Shown one piece after another: positions 43,139-51,388 of a stretch of 64,000 nucleotides of DNA. Positions within the stretch are counted from its first letter, which is position 1. Each line of letters opens with the position of its first letter. Origin of the DNA: Kaistella chaponensis (GTDB taxonomy: Bacteria; Bacteroidota; Bacteroidia; Flavobacteriales; Weeksellaceae); contig NZ_FTOI01000016.1 in the NCBI RefSeq assembly GCF_900156725.1, positions 1-64,000 on the forward strand, written 5' to 3'. The notes beneath the pieces are model-generated. The model had not been told where the DNA came from. It did not search any database and worked only from the letters and a program-made list of their open reading frames with translations. A program made the position numbers and the translations under genes.

Positions 43139-43783
43139 TTATTTCAAAGTCACATTATTCATTTGGCGCATAATCCAGTTGTGCTTTTTGTTTAGATATG
43201 CTGAAGGATTTTTCGGGTCATATTTTGCTGGATTAGGCAAGATTGCGGCAATCCAGGCTGCTTCAGATTTGGTAAGATCATTCGAATTTTTATTGAAATA
43301 ATAGTGAGCAGCAGCTTCAACACCGAAAACACCGCGTCCCATTTCAATGGAATTCAAATACCTTTCGAGGATTACTTCTTTTCCCCAAATTAATTCGATG
43401 ATGAAGGTATAGATGGCTTCAAAACCTTTTCGAATATAACTTCTTCCTTGCCAAAGAAAAATATTTTTTGCGGTTTGCTGCGAGATGGTACTTCCGCCGC
43501 GTAATTTTTTTCCTTGTTCATTGTGCGCAATGGCTTTTTGAATGGCTTTGTAATCGAAGCCATTGTGACTAAAAAACGCCTGATCTTCTGATGCGATAAC
43601 GGCTTTTTTCACGTTAGAACCCATTTCATCGTACGAAATATAATCTCGTTCTAATTTCCCGTATTCTATTAAACCATCGATTTGAGTCAGCGTAATGGGA
43701 GGATTAAAAAATTTACCCCAAAAAATAAAAAGGATATTCGCCAAAATAATAATAAAAACAAGTCTTTTAATTTTCTTCCACAT
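43139..43783 (-). CDS. mtgA: monofunctional peptidoglycan glycosyltransferase
   Basis: 214 residues, the usual length of MtgA. One N-terminal membrane helix (LVFIIILANILFIFWG). GT51 motifs: ASEDQAFFSHNGFD with catalytic Glu66, RGGSTISQQTAKNIFLW, KGFEAIYTFIIELIWGKEVI with the second Glu, and RYLNSIEMGRGVFGVEAAA. It polymerises lipid II glycan chains on the outer face of the inner membrane. The Gcr-type gene's -7 box begins three bases from its stop codon. Confidence 0.93.
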   Translation of the reverse strand: MWKKIKRLVFIIILANILFIFWGKFFNPPITLTQIDGLIEYGKLERDYISYDEMGSNVKKAVIASEDQAFFSHNGFDYKAIQKAIAHNEQGKKLRGGSTISQQTAKNIFLWQGRSYIRKGFEAIYTFIIELIWGKEVILERYLNSIEMGRGVFGVEAAAHYYFNKNSNDLTKSEAAWIAAILPNPAKYDPKNPSAYLNKKHNWIMRQMNNVTLK

Positions 43784-43820
43784 GGTTGTTTCGTCTGTGA
43801 GTAATCAATATTTAATGGTG

Positions 43821-43828
43821 CAAAAATA
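43821..43828 (-). promoter_or_regulatory. -7 box for mtgA
   Basis: TATTTTTG on the minus strand, about 38 bases before the ATG. Confidence 0.4.
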
Positions 43829-43838
43829 GAAATATAAT

Positions 43839-44885
43839 TTACTTCAAAGCTTTCATGTATGTTAAATTGTACTTCGGAAGCAATTCGGAATGAAAAATTT
43901 TGATGTAATCTTTCAATACCAAATCAGCTCTAACCACGCCACTTTCGAAGTAATCATTCGATTTTCGCTCCTCTTTTCCGGTCAGCGTATATAATTCTCC
44001 GGTGTTGAAAACATTCATTTTGGCGTAGTTTGGATTGATTTGTAGCAATTCTTTTTTGGTTTGATGGTTTCCGACATTAATCCAATATTGTGCTTGTTGA
44101 GATTTTGCAAATACTTCTTCAAAACTCATGGGAACTGCTTTAAAATCAGGATTTCCAGCATTGATGTAACTTGCATTTGCATCCAAAACAAAGGCTGCCA
44201 AATTGGATTTTCCACCGGGCAAAAACCATTCATTTCCGTACATTTCGTTCGCCAATACGCTTGGTTTAACGGATGAGCTTTGAGCCAGAATTTTTAGCGA
44301 ATCATAGGAATTCTTTATTTCGTTAAATCTTACAGTGGCTTCTTTTTGAACCCCTAAAAGTTCGCCGATGACAAGTAAATATTTTGATTTTTCTAAAGGA
44401 TTTTGCTCTAAATATTCATCCAGAAAAATAATTTCTATGCCGTTTTTCTTTATTAAATCGTAGGTATTATCGAAGCTCGCAATATAATTGGTAAAAATTA
44501 CATCTGGTTTCAAAGCGATTATTTTTTCTAAATCATACTTCTGTTCATTACCGATGTTTTGAATTTTTCCTTCTTTTAATAATTGATGAATTTTTTTAGA
44601 ATAAACATATTCCGGGCTCGAAATTCCGATGATCTTATTTTCTAAAGAAAGTTCTGTAAAATACCCTACCAAACTTGCATTGAGCAGCATTATTCTTTTA
44701 AAAGGCAGTTTTGAAGTGGGAATTTTATAATTAAATTTTCCAGATTTTAATTTCAAAAAATGGCCATCACTTTTGATTTCAACATTTTGCGATATTTTTT
44801 GCCAATCGTTTTGCTCTAATTTGGTTTCTTTTTTACAGGCAAAAAGCAAAAAAATGAGAAAAAATAATAAAAAATAGCGTTTCAT
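43839..44885 (-). CDS. periplasmic-binding lipoprotein (BtuF/FepB-type)
   Basis: 348 residues from the ATG at 44885; a longer frame runs into the tRNA promoter. MKRYFLLFFLIFLLFACKK is a lipoprotein leader with Cys17. The class III binding-protein fold is seen in RIMLLNASLVGYFTELSLENKI, SPEYVYSKKIHQ, then DLEKIIALKPDVIFTNY, a rigid helix, and FAKSQQAQYWINVG in the second lobe. Family members deliver heme, vitamin B12 or ferric siderophores to ABC importers. No permease or ATPase genes are adjacent, so the substrate is open. Confidence 0.85.
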   Translation of the reverse strand: MKRYFLLFFLIFLLFACKKETKLEQNDWQKISQNVEIKSDGHFLKLKSGKFNYKIPTSKLPFKRIMLLNASLVGYFTELSLENKIIGISSPEYVYSKKIHQLLKEGKIQNIGNEQKYDLEKIIALKPDVIFTNYIASFDNTYDLIKKNGIEIIFLDEYLEQNPLEKSKYLLVIGELLGVQKEATVRFNEIKNSYDSLKILAQSSSVKPSVLANEMYGNEWFLPGGKSNLAAFVLDANASYINAGNPDFKAVPMSFEEVFAKSQQAQYWINVGNHQTKKELLQINPNYAKMNVFNTGELYTLTGKEERKSNDYFESGVVRADLVLKDYIKIFHSELLPKYNLTYMKALK

Positions 44886-44887
44886 TT

Positions 44888-44917
44888 TTGGGGTGGGATA
44901 AAAAATTGTTATATTTG
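44888..44917 (+). promoter_or_regulatory. promoter of tRNA-Arg
   Basis: TTG at 44888-44890, a 19-base spacer and TATATTTG at 44910-44917. The mature tRNA starts 13 bases after the box. The -33 element is two bases from the start codon of the divergent lipoprotein gene. Confidence 0.7.
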
Positions 44918-44930
44918 CAGACCGAAAAAC

Positions 44931-45004
44931 GGCTTCGTGGCGCAACTGAATAGCGCACCTGATTACGGCTCAGGAGGTTACTGGTTTGAATCCAGTCGAG
45001 GTCA
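44931..45004 (+). tRNA. tRNA-Arg (anticodon ACG)
   Basis: A 74-base cloverleaf: acceptor GGCTTCG with CGAGGTC (two G-T pairs), D stem GCGC/GCGC, anticodon stem CCTGA/TCAGG around TTACGGC with ACG in the centre, T stem ACTGG/CCAGT around TTTGAAT, and discriminator A. CCA is not encoded. ACG is normally read as ICG after TadA editing. Confidence 0.95.
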
Positions 45005-45007
45005 CTG

Positions 45008-45036
45008 AAAACCTAGCAATTTGCTAGGTTTTTTTT
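45008..45036. terminator. terminator of tRNA-Arg
   Basis: AAACCTAGC and GCTAGGTTT around AATTT, followed by eight T's. The T run meets the prmA stop codon. Confidence 0.85.
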
Positions 45037-45862
45037 ATTTCTCCAATAACAGAGAAACCCATTCTTCTCGTTGCAATTTCTTTTGCAAAGTTAAATTTTG
45101 AGCCGTACAAACTTCCAAAATATCATCTACATCGAAGAAACACAAACCGGAAAGGAGTAATTGTCCACCAGAATTTAAAACAGAAACATAGGTTGGAATA
45201 TCTGAAATTAAAATATTTCTGTTGATATTCGCCAAAATAATATCGAAGTTTTCGCCTCCTAAATGTTCTGCTGTTCCCTGCGAAATTTCTAGTTCTACGC
45301 TATTTCTCGCCGCATTTTCGATGGAGTTTTCTACCGACCATTCATCGATGTCGATTGCAACGGTTTTTCCGGAACCTTGTTGTTTTGCGAAGATGGCCAA
45401 AACTGAAGTTCCACAACCCATGTCTAAAACGGTTTTATTTTCGAAATCTATGTCGAGCATTTGTTGGATCATCAAATATGTTGTGGCGTGATGACCGGTG
45501 CCGAAAGACATTTTGGGTTGAATGATGATTTCGTGTGGTAAGTTTTGATTCCCGTGAAATTCTGCACGAATAGAAACTTTATCTTCAACATTTATGGGTG
45601 AAAAGTTTTTTTCCCACTCTTCATTCCAGTTGATATTGGGCATTTCTTGAAAGGTATAAGAAATCTGGATTTCTGGATTTTGAAGCAAATGAACTTCTTT
45701 GAGTTCTTCTTCTTTGAATGTTTCTTTTTGAATATAAGCCAAAATTCCGTCGTGTTCTTCGGTAAAACTGTCGAAACCGATTTCGATGAGTTCTGCCATC
45801 AAAATTTCGTTCCAAGGTTGAAGAGGCTCTATTTTAAAATTAAATTCTAGATAATTATTCAT
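45035..45862 (-). CDS. prmA: ribosomal protein L11 methyltransferase
   Basis: 275 residues from the ATG at 45862; the frame extends to 45994 through an intergenic repeat, which argues against that start. The N-terminal substrate domain (FNFKIEPLQPWNEILMAEL) is followed by the SAM-binding motif VLDMGCGTSVLAIFAKQQG and ILANINRNIL, the conserved NxxxxxL motif. SFGTGHHATTYLM just before motif I is a PrmA hallmark. It trimethylates L11. A TATTTTTG box is 15 bases upstream. The length is a little under the E. coli enzyme, as usual in flavobacteria. Confidence 0.92.
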   Translation of the reverse strand: MNNYLEFNFKIEPLQPWNEILMAELIEIGFDSFTEEHDGILAYIQKETFKEEELKEVHLLQNPEIQISYTFQEMPNINWNEEWEKNFSPINVEDKVSIRAEFHGNQNLPHEIIIQPKMSFGTGHHATTYLMIQQMLDIDFENKTVLDMGCGTSVLAIFAKQQGSGKTVAIDIDEWSVENSIENAARNSVELEISQGTAEHLGGENFDIILANINRNILISDIPTYVSVLNSGGQLLLSGLCFFDVDDILEVCTAQNLTLQKKLQREEWVSLLLEK

Positions 45863-45876
45863 GTAAAAACTTTTTG

Positions 45877-45884
45877 CAAAAATA
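45877..45884 (-). promoter_or_regulatory. -7 box for prmA
   Basis: TATTTTTG on the minus strand, 14 bases before the ATG. Confidence 0.4.
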
Positions 45885-45905
45885 GGGTTTTTAAGCGAAA
45901 ATTGC

Positions 45906-46053
45906 GACCCGACCTGAGTGGAGCTCTTTTTTATTTTTTTTGGGTGGAAAACCCTTTCAGCGTTCCAAACGCTGAAAGGGTTGCGCGTTGGCAAAAAAAT
46001 AAAAAAAGCGGGAACGGAGGGCGGTCCCGATTGCTATCGGGATGTGCGCCCAA
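45906..46053. repeat. structured intergenic element, diverged copy 3
   Basis: On the plus strand: GACCCGACCTGAGTGGAGCT, then CTTTTTTATTTTTTT, then a hairpin with perfect 15-base arms (45950-45964 with 45968-45982; AACCCTTTCAGCGTT and its complement, loop CCA). AAAAAAATAAAAAAAGC follows and pairs with the earlier T-rich run, then GGGAACGGAGGGCGG. Last comes the palindrome TCCCGAT-TGCT-ATCGGGA (46025-46042) and GTGCGCCC. The plan (CCC-GA head, GTGGA, T-run, variable stem, A-run, GCGGGA tail, CCCGAT palindrome) parallels copies 1 and 2, but the base identity is low. Confidence 0.5.
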
Positions 46054-46060
46054 ATAAAAA

Positions 46061-47092
46061 TTAGGATTGATGAAAATGTGAAGGAAATGCTTCTTCAGGT
46101 TTTTGGCGGAAAATATTGAGTAAAATCCAGGATTTTAGAAAACCGTAACCATACGAAAACATTTGAATATAGGTAGAAATAATCGCCATTGCAGCGATGC
46201 TGATATTTTTGGTTTGAAGCAAAGCATGGAAAAATACGACAAAAGTATAAAGACCATAAAATCCTAAAATAATGCCTTTTTGGAAGAAAAAATATTCTAT
46301 AAAACCTAAAAGATAACCAATCAAAAAAAATGAAGGAAAAGCAAATGATATTTTGACAAATTTTGGGTGACGCTGATTCAAAATCGGACGAGCGCAACCA
46401 AACTGATACACTTGTTTGGAGAATTTCCCGAAATCGACGCGACGTTTGTGATACACTCCGATATTGTCGAAAAATGCTGTGGTGAAAGAGTTTTCCCACA
46501 ATTTCATGGAAAGATCTGGATCTTCGCCAATGCGCATTTCGGAAAAACCACCCACTTTTTCGAAAGCCGATTTTCTTACGCCCATGTTGAAACTTCGTGG
46601 TTGGAATTTGGTGACGGCTGTTTTACTGCCCCGAATTCCGCCTGTTGTAAAAACGGAAGTCATGGAATAGGAAATGGCTTTTTGCATGAGATTGAAACCT
46701 TTGTGGGCTTTGTCTGCACCACCAAAAGCGTCACACGGAATTTCGGTAAGATTTTTTTTGATATTTTGAATGTAATCCGTTTCGACAATCACATCGGAAT
46801 CGACGAAAACGAGCCAGTTCTCCCGATAGTCCCGAAAGTTTTCGGGATCGGGATTCGCTCGTTTTGCACCGTAATTTCGGGATAAACCGGGACCGGAATT
46901 GTCTTTTCGAAAGAATTCTATCTTTAAACTTTCCTGGAAAAGTTCTGCAGTTGGACGTAAATTGATCAGCGAACCATCATCGACAATAATCACCTCAAAA
47001 TCTTTATCGGTTTGATGAGATAAGGAATTGAGGAGTTCGAAAAGTTCGTCTTTTCGGTTGTAGATGGCGATGATGATTGAGATGGTGTTCAA
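46061..47092 (-). CDS. glycosyltransferase family 2, with a repeat-encoded insertion
   Basis: 343 residues if the TTG at 47092 is used. The frame reaches an ATG at 47143, but that part is low-complexity ATCATC/ACAAATC sequence resembling intergenic DNA, and TTG places ISIIIAIYNRKDELFELL at the normal N-terminus. The GT-A domain has VIIVDDGS, SRNYGAKRA, VFVDSDV (the DxD) and GGFSEMRIGEDPDLSMKLW. Two or three C-terminal membrane helices follow. Between AKRA and NWLVFVDSD, about residue 84, twelve residues (NPDPENFRDYRE) come from a palindromic DNA repeat. It probably adds a sugar to a surface polymer or lipid. Confidence 0.82.
   Translation of the reverse strand: MNTISIIIAIYNRKDELFELLNSLSHQTDKDFEVIIVDDGSLINLRPTAELFQESLKIEFFRKDNSGPGLSRNYGAKRANPDPENFRDYRENWLVFVDSDVIVETDYIQNIKKNLTEIPCDAFGGADKAHKGFNLMQKAISYSMTSVFTTGGIRGSKTAVTKFQPRSFNMGVRKSAFEKVGGFSEMRIGEDPDLSMKLWENSFTTAFFDNIGVYHKRRVDFGKFSKQVYQFGCARPILNQRHPKFVKISFAFPSFFLIGYLLGFIEYFFFQKGIILGFYGLYTFVVFFHALLQTKNISIAAMAIISTYIQMFSYGYGFLKSWILLNIFRQKPEEAFPSHFHQS
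46821..46853. repeat. nested palindromic repeat inside the GT2 coding region
   Basis: Outer arms TCCCGAT (46821-46827) and ATCGGGA (46847-46853), inner arms CCCGAA and TTCGGG around AGTT. The outer arms are the same as those of the intergenic palindromes at 23801-23820 and 46025-46042. It lies in frame and encodes part of a twelve-residue segment missing from the typical GT2 pattern. Confidence 0.7.
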
Positions 47093-47171
47093 TGTGATGA
47101 TTTGTTGATTTGTCGATGTGATGATTTGATGATTGAAAATCATCTCATTAACACCTCAAAACATTAGCAAA

Positions 47172-48335
47172 TTATTTACCTTCTAATTTATGAATTTTCT
47201 TCGTTCCTTCATACATTTCGAATTGAAGGAAACGACATTCTAACTTTCCATTATAAAGTTTGATTCTTCTTGACGGTCTTAAACCGACTTTTTTCATGGC
47301 ATCTAAATCGGAGGAAATGAGCCAAGCTAAAGTGTTTGGATAAGATTTTTTGAAGGTGTCGCCTATTTTTTTGTAAAATTGGTCATCATTAATTTCAATT
47401 CTTTCGTCATAAGGCGGATTGAAAACCATTAATAATGGAAATAAATCTTTCTTCGATTCGAAAAAATCTTGTTCTTTTACTTCGATTATATCTTCCATTT
47501 CGGCGGATTCGATATTAATTCTAGACGCATGCAACATGTTGGAATCGATATCATAACCAACAATTTTTCCGGTGAATTCGCGAACACGATTCAGTCGAAC
47601 TTCTTTGATGGTTTTAAATAATTCTTCGTCATAATTCAACCAGTTCTGAAATCCGAATCTTTTGCGGAAGGTTTGAGCTGGTAAATCCATGGCGATCATG
47701 GCTGCTTCGATGAGTAAAGTTCCGGAACCACACATTGGATCGAGGAAATTTCCTTTTCCGTCCCAACCTGCGAGTTGCAACATTCCGGAAGCGAGAACTT
47801 CGTTGATGGGCGCTTCACCCTGCTCTTTTCTATACCCTCTTTTAAATAAAGCATCGCCGGAAGAATCCAAAGAAATGGTCACCAATTCTCGATCGATATG
47901 AAGATGTAATTTGATCTCAGGTTGTTGCGTATCTACGCTTGGTCTTTTGTTGTATTTGAATTTAAAGAAATCAACGATCGCATCTTTCATTTTTTGAGAC
48001 ATGAATTGCGAATGCGAAAATCGATCCGAATAAATCGTTGTATCAATGGCGAAAGTTTGATCAACTGTCATAATTCCATCCCACGGAAAATCGAAAAGTT
48101 TATCATAAAAACGATTGTCGTCCCAAGCTTTGAAAGTAAGAACGGGAACAAGAATCTTCAGTGCAGTTCTTGCCGAATAATTAATTTTATAGAGAAATCC
48201 TAGATCTCCTTCGCAATTCACGGCGCGGTTTTTCACTTCTACATTGGTTCCACCGAGTTTTTTGATTTCTTCTGCTAAAATTTCTTCGAGACCGAAAAAA
48301 GTTTTGATCTGTATTTTAATATTTTCTGTATCCAT
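47172..48335 (-). CDS. THUMP-domain RNA methyltransferase (RlmL/Trm-type)
   Basis: 387 residues. An N-terminal ferredoxin-like/THUMP part (KTFFGLEEILAEEIKKLGGT, CEGDLGFLYKINYSARTALK) precedes a Rossmann methyltransferase with LDPMCGSGTLLIEAAMIA near residue 200, YDIDSNMLHASRINIE near 265, and NPPYDERIE (N-P-P-Y) near 310. NPPY suits N2-guanine or similar base methylation, as in RlmL (23S G2445). It lacks the RlmK half fused in E. coli RlmKL. The gene is divergent from the class I methyltransferase at 48426. Confidence 0.88.
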   Translation of the reverse strand: MDTENIKIQIKTFFGLEEILAEEIKKLGGTNVEVKNRAVNCEGDLGFLYKINYSARTALKILVPVLTFKAWDDNRFYDKLFDFPWDGIMTVDQTFAIDTTIYSDRFSHSQFMSQKMKDAIVDFFKFKYNKRPSVDTQQPEIKLHLHIDRELVTISLDSSGDALFKRGYRKEQGEAPINEVLASGMLQLAGWDGKGNFLDPMCGSGTLLIEAAMIAMDLPAQTFRKRFGFQNWLNYDEELFKTIKEVRLNRVREFTGKIVGYDIDSNMLHASRINIESAEMEDIIEVKEQDFFESKKDLFPLLMVFNPPYDERIEINDDQFYKKIGDTFKKSYPNTLAWLISSDLDAMKKVGLRPSRRIKLYNGKLECRFLQFEMYEGTKKIHKLEGK

Positions 48336-48386
48336 AATTCATTATTGGCACACTCTGTTTGGCTTTGGTAAAAACCTCCGATCAAG

Positions 48387-48421
48387 TTGCTCAGTTATTT
48401 CGGCAAATTTAGTTAATTTTG
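48387..48421 (+). promoter_or_regulatory. promoter of the methyltransferase gene, near-leaderless
   Basis: TTG at 48387-48389 and TAATTTTG at 48414-48421, separated by 24 bases, one or two more than usual. The ATG follows the -7 box after only four bases. Confidence 0.45.
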
Positions 48422-48425
48422 CACA

Positions 48426-49172
48426 ATGGCATGGTTTGAAACTTGGTTTGATACTCCTTATTATCACATTCTTTATAAAGATAGAGATTTTGCAGAAGCA
48501 GAAAACTTCATTACTCTATTAATCAACTACTTAAATATTCCTAAAGATTCTAAAATTATAGACTTAGCTTGCGGAAAAGGGCGACATTCTGTTTTTTTGA
48601 ATCAATTGGGTTATGAAGTTTTGGGTTTAGATTTGTCGAAAGAAAGCATTTCGCACAACAAAAAGTTTGAAAATTCAGGTTTAAAATTTGCGGTTCACGA
48701 TATGCGAAACGAAATTTATCCACAAATTTCCAGCGAAAAAGCAGATGCAGTTTTTAATCTTTTTACCAGTTTTGGCTATTTTGAAAAGGAAGAAGATGAC
48801 AAGAAAATTTTTCAATCAATCTCTAATATCTTAAATGATGGTGGTTTTTTTGTTTTAGACTTTCTGAATGCAAAATGGGTAGAAAACACCTTGCTTAAGG
48901 AAGAAATAAAAACAAAAGAAGGAATAGAATTTACAATTAAAAAGAAAATTGAAAACCAACACATCATTAAAGACATCAGTTTTACAGATAACGGACAACG
49001 TTTTGATTACTTTGAAAAAGTAAAACTCCATACTTTAGACGCAATAAAAAATTATGCGGAGGAATTTGGTTTTGAAAGGGTAAAAATCTTCGGTAATTAT
49101 CAGCTAAGTGATTTTGATCTGGAAAATTCACCACGCTGCATCAATGTTTTTCGAAAAAGGCAACAAAATTAA
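48426..49172 (+). CDS. class I SAM-dependent methyltransferase
   Basis: 248 residues. Motif I is IIDLACGKGRHSVFLNQLG (residues 44-62), motif II LGLDLSKESI, and DAVFNLFTSFGYF corresponds to the post-I acidic region. This resembles the methyltransf_25/11 groups (small-molecule or tRNA-related); the substrate is unknown. The start ATG lies four bases after a -7 box. The stop is nine bases before the ZIP transporter gene, so the two are likely one transcript. Confidence 0.85.
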   Translation: MAWFETWFDTPYYHILYKDRDFAEAENFITLLINYLNIPKDSKIIDLACGKGRHSVFLNQLGYEVLGLDLSKESISHNKKFENSGLKFAVHDMRNEIYPQISSEKADAVFNLFTSFGYFEKEEDDKKIFQSISNILNDGGFFVLDFLNAKWVENTLLKEEIKTKEGIEFTIKKKIENQHIIKDISFTDNGQRFDYFEKVKLHTLDAIKNYAEEFGFERVKIFGNYQLSDFDLENSPRCINVFRKRQQN

Positions 49173-49181
49173 GGCGAAAGG

Positions 49182-49874
49182 ATGATTATTTTATTATTAA
49201 TTTTAAGCGTTCTGATTGGCGTTTTTCTGGGGAAATTTTTTGGAGAACGGGAGAAGTTTGCGAAAAATCTTTTGATCGTAAGTGCAGGATTTTTAATTAC
49301 CATTTGTTTGAATGAGGTTTTTCCTGAAGTGTATTCTGGGGAACATCACAATATCGGAATTTGGGTAATTGGTGGTGTCTTATTGCAAATGTTGCTCGAA
49401 AATTTGACCAAAGGATTTGAACACGGTCATTTCCATCATCATACAGAAGGGAAAAACATCCTTCCTTTGGCTTTAATGGTTGGACTTTTCGTTCATGCAT
49501 TTTTGGAGGGAATTCCTTTAGCCAATGAAAAGGAGCTGTTGAGTCCCTATCTTACGGGGATTTTGGTTCATAACATTCCTATTTCTTTTATTCTTGGCGC
49601 TTTTTTGGTTAAAAACAAATCGTTCTCGGCTTCCTCTTTTTTAATTATTGCACTCTTTGCGCTTGCTTCACCGCTTGGATTGCTGTTGGGAAAATATTTC
49701 GATCCTAACTTAAAAGTTTATTTCCTTGCTTTAGTGGGTGGAATTTTCCTTCATATTTCCTCGGTGATTATTTTTGAAAGCAACAAGAATCACAATGTTG
49801 ACTGGCAGAAAATTGGATTTGTTACGCTCGGAATTTTGCTTGCTATGACAGGTCACCTTTTTCATCAACATTAA
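49182..49874 (+). CDS. ZIP-family divalent metal transporter
   Basis: 230 residues with about seven to eight membrane helices. The fourth helix has VHAFLEGIPLAN with His105 and Glu109, and the fifth has VHNIPISF with His130-Asn131, the metal path residues of ZIP proteins. A His-rich loop (GHFHHH, residues 82-87) lies between helices 3 and 4, typical for zinc binding. It would import zinc or a related metal into the cytoplasm. Follows the methyltransferase gene by nine bases. Confidence 0.9.
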   Translation: MIILLLILSVLIGVFLGKFFGEREKFAKNLLIVSAGFLITICLNEVFPEVYSGEHHNIGIWVIGGVLLQMLLENLTKGFEHGHFHHHTEGKNILPLALMVGLFVHAFLEGIPLANEKELLSPYLTGILVHNIPISFILGAFLVKNKSFSASSFLIIALFALASPLGLLLGKYFDPNLKVYFLALVGGIFLHISSVIIFESNKNHNVDWQKIGFVTLGILLAMTGHLFHQH

Positions 49875-49886
49875 AAATTTAGACCT

Positions 49887-49918
49887 AAAAAAAAAGCCCC
49901 GAATTTCTTCGAAGCTTT
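49887..49918 (-). terminator. terminator of the OmpP1 gene
   Basis: On the minus strand AAGCTTCGAA pairs with TTCGGGGCTT (two G-T) around a GAAA loop, followed by nine T's. Confidence 0.75.
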
Positions 49919-49947
49919 GATTTAAGAATTTAAACGGGTTTTCAATT

Positions 49948-51354
49948 TTAAAATTTCCAACCTAACGTAATAAAGAAATTATCTTTTTTATTTTTCACCT
50001 TCGATACAATGGATGAATCTGAATTGATGACATATTGATCGGAGAAATAACCAGTATTTTTCGCAAAAGAACCTTGAATGAAAGGACTGCTATATTCTGA
50101 AGTTATATTTTGGTACGCTGCATCAATATAAAATGATTTGAAATCATACCCAATTCCGGCACCAATTGTATTTCTTTTACCACCAAATAAGTTGTTATAA
50201 GTAGTATTTGCCGCTCCACCATTATCTTGAACGGAACTGATCTGCATGCTATTGAAGGGGTTCGAAGCAAAAGCGTACCCACCTCGTAATCTGAAATCAC
50301 TGATTCTGTACTCTGCACCTACTTTTATTTCAGAAAGATTCTTGGCGTTGTTTGATATCAATTGATTTAAATCGGTTTCTGCAGGTCCTTCTACTGTATA
50401 TTTGGCTTTTGTAAGTCCTAATGAATAATCAACATTGATCGCGAAGTTTTTATTTGCGACAAAAGCTGCACTTACTGTAGCTTTCAATGGTGTAGAAAGG
50501 TTTCTACTCTCTGAGTAAGTTCCATCGCCGGATGCAGAATTTGCATATTCAGAATAAATCCGTTCAATATTCCACCAAGTTGGAGATTCAAGCGAGGCGC
50601 CAACTCTTAATTGATGATTAATTTTACCGATGATTCCGAGTGTTGCAGAAAAACCATTGGATGTTTCTGAAAATGGAGTGTATTGCTTGTTATAAACATC
50701 GGTAATGTTTGTTTTATCCGTAAATGCGGCGGTATCATATTGATCTACCGCTGCGCTATGAAAATTCAATCCAGCTCCGACATAGATTCTATTATCGTAA
50801 TTACCACCAAATCCGACCGACATTTTAGATAGATTTCCGTATCTGTTGTAGGCATGTCCGGCGAAAGAAAGATTGTCTATTACAGCACCAGTATTATCTT
50901 CAATATCATATACTATATTGCTATTTCCGGGAGTTTCAGAATAATCTTCAATGGACTGATTAGAATAATTAACTGCAACGTTTACAAATTTCCAAGGAGA
51001 AGTCGAATCTAATTGAAAAGCTGCGATTCCGCCGGTGTTTCCTAAATTGGTCTTGTTAACTTTGTAGTCTAAAGTACTTCCACCATAGGAAGTTTTATTG
51101 GTATTACTTTCGATAAATAGAGTTCCGGAAAATTCACTCGCTATACTTACGGCGATACCCGCAGGATTTGAATTGAGGACAGAAACATCTCCACCTAAAG
51201 CTCCCATCGAGCCGGCCATCGAGTTATATTTTGAAGAACCATTCAGAGATGAATTAGAGTAGACTTCTACCGTGTTTCTAATTGTTGAAACATCTTGAGC
51301 ATTTGCAAAATATGCAACAGAGATACTCAAAACCAGTAAGGATTTTTTGACCAT
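49948..51354 (-). CDS. OmpP1/FadL-family outer membrane protein
   Basis: 468 residues with signal peptide (MVKKSLLVLSISVAYFANA). GSSKYNSMAGSMGALGGDVS followed by VLNSNPAGIAV is the FadL/OmpP1 N-terminal hatch signature with the conserved NPAG. The rest is beta-barrel with Tyr/Asn-rich strands, ending in an aromatic residue (FFITLGWKF). It imports hydrophobic compounds such as fatty acids or aromatics. The Tyr/Gly-rich lipoprotein gene ends 34 bases upstream, so both are likely one operon. Confidence 0.88.
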   Translation of the reverse strand: MVKKSLLVLSISVAYFANAQDVSTIRNTVEVYSNSSLNGSSKYNSMAGSMGALGGDVSVLNSNPAGIAVSIASEFSGTLFIESNTNKTSYGGSTLDYKVNKTNLGNTGGIAAFQLDSTSPWKFVNVAVNYSNQSIEDYSETPGNSNIVYDIEDNTGAVIDNLSFAGHAYNRYGNLSKMSVGFGGNYDNRIYVGAGLNFHSAAVDQYDTAAFTDKTNITDVYNKQYTPFSETSNGFSATLGIIGKINHQLRVGASLESPTWWNIERIYSEYANSASGDGTYSESRNLSTPLKATVSAAFVANKNFAINVDYSLGLTKAKYTVEGPAETDLNQLISNNAKNLSEIKVGAEYRISDFRLRGGYAFASNPFNSMQISSVQDNGGAANTTYNNLFGGKRNTIGAGIGYDFKSFYIDAAYQNITSEYSSPFIQGSFAKNTGYFSDQYVINSDSSIVSKVKNKKDNFFITLGWKF

Positions 51355-51388
51355 TTTCTTAAATATTATTAAAATGAATTTTTAACTA

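Noticed and set aside
46367-46885. 172-codon plus-strand frame opposite the GT2 gene
   Set aside because: Antisense of a gene with clear GT-A motifs; no domain of its own.
47093-47143. N-terminal extension of the GT2 gene to the ATG at 47143
   Set aside because: The added residues are encoded by low-complexity ATC/ACAAATC repeats and precede the normal start of the GT-A fold.
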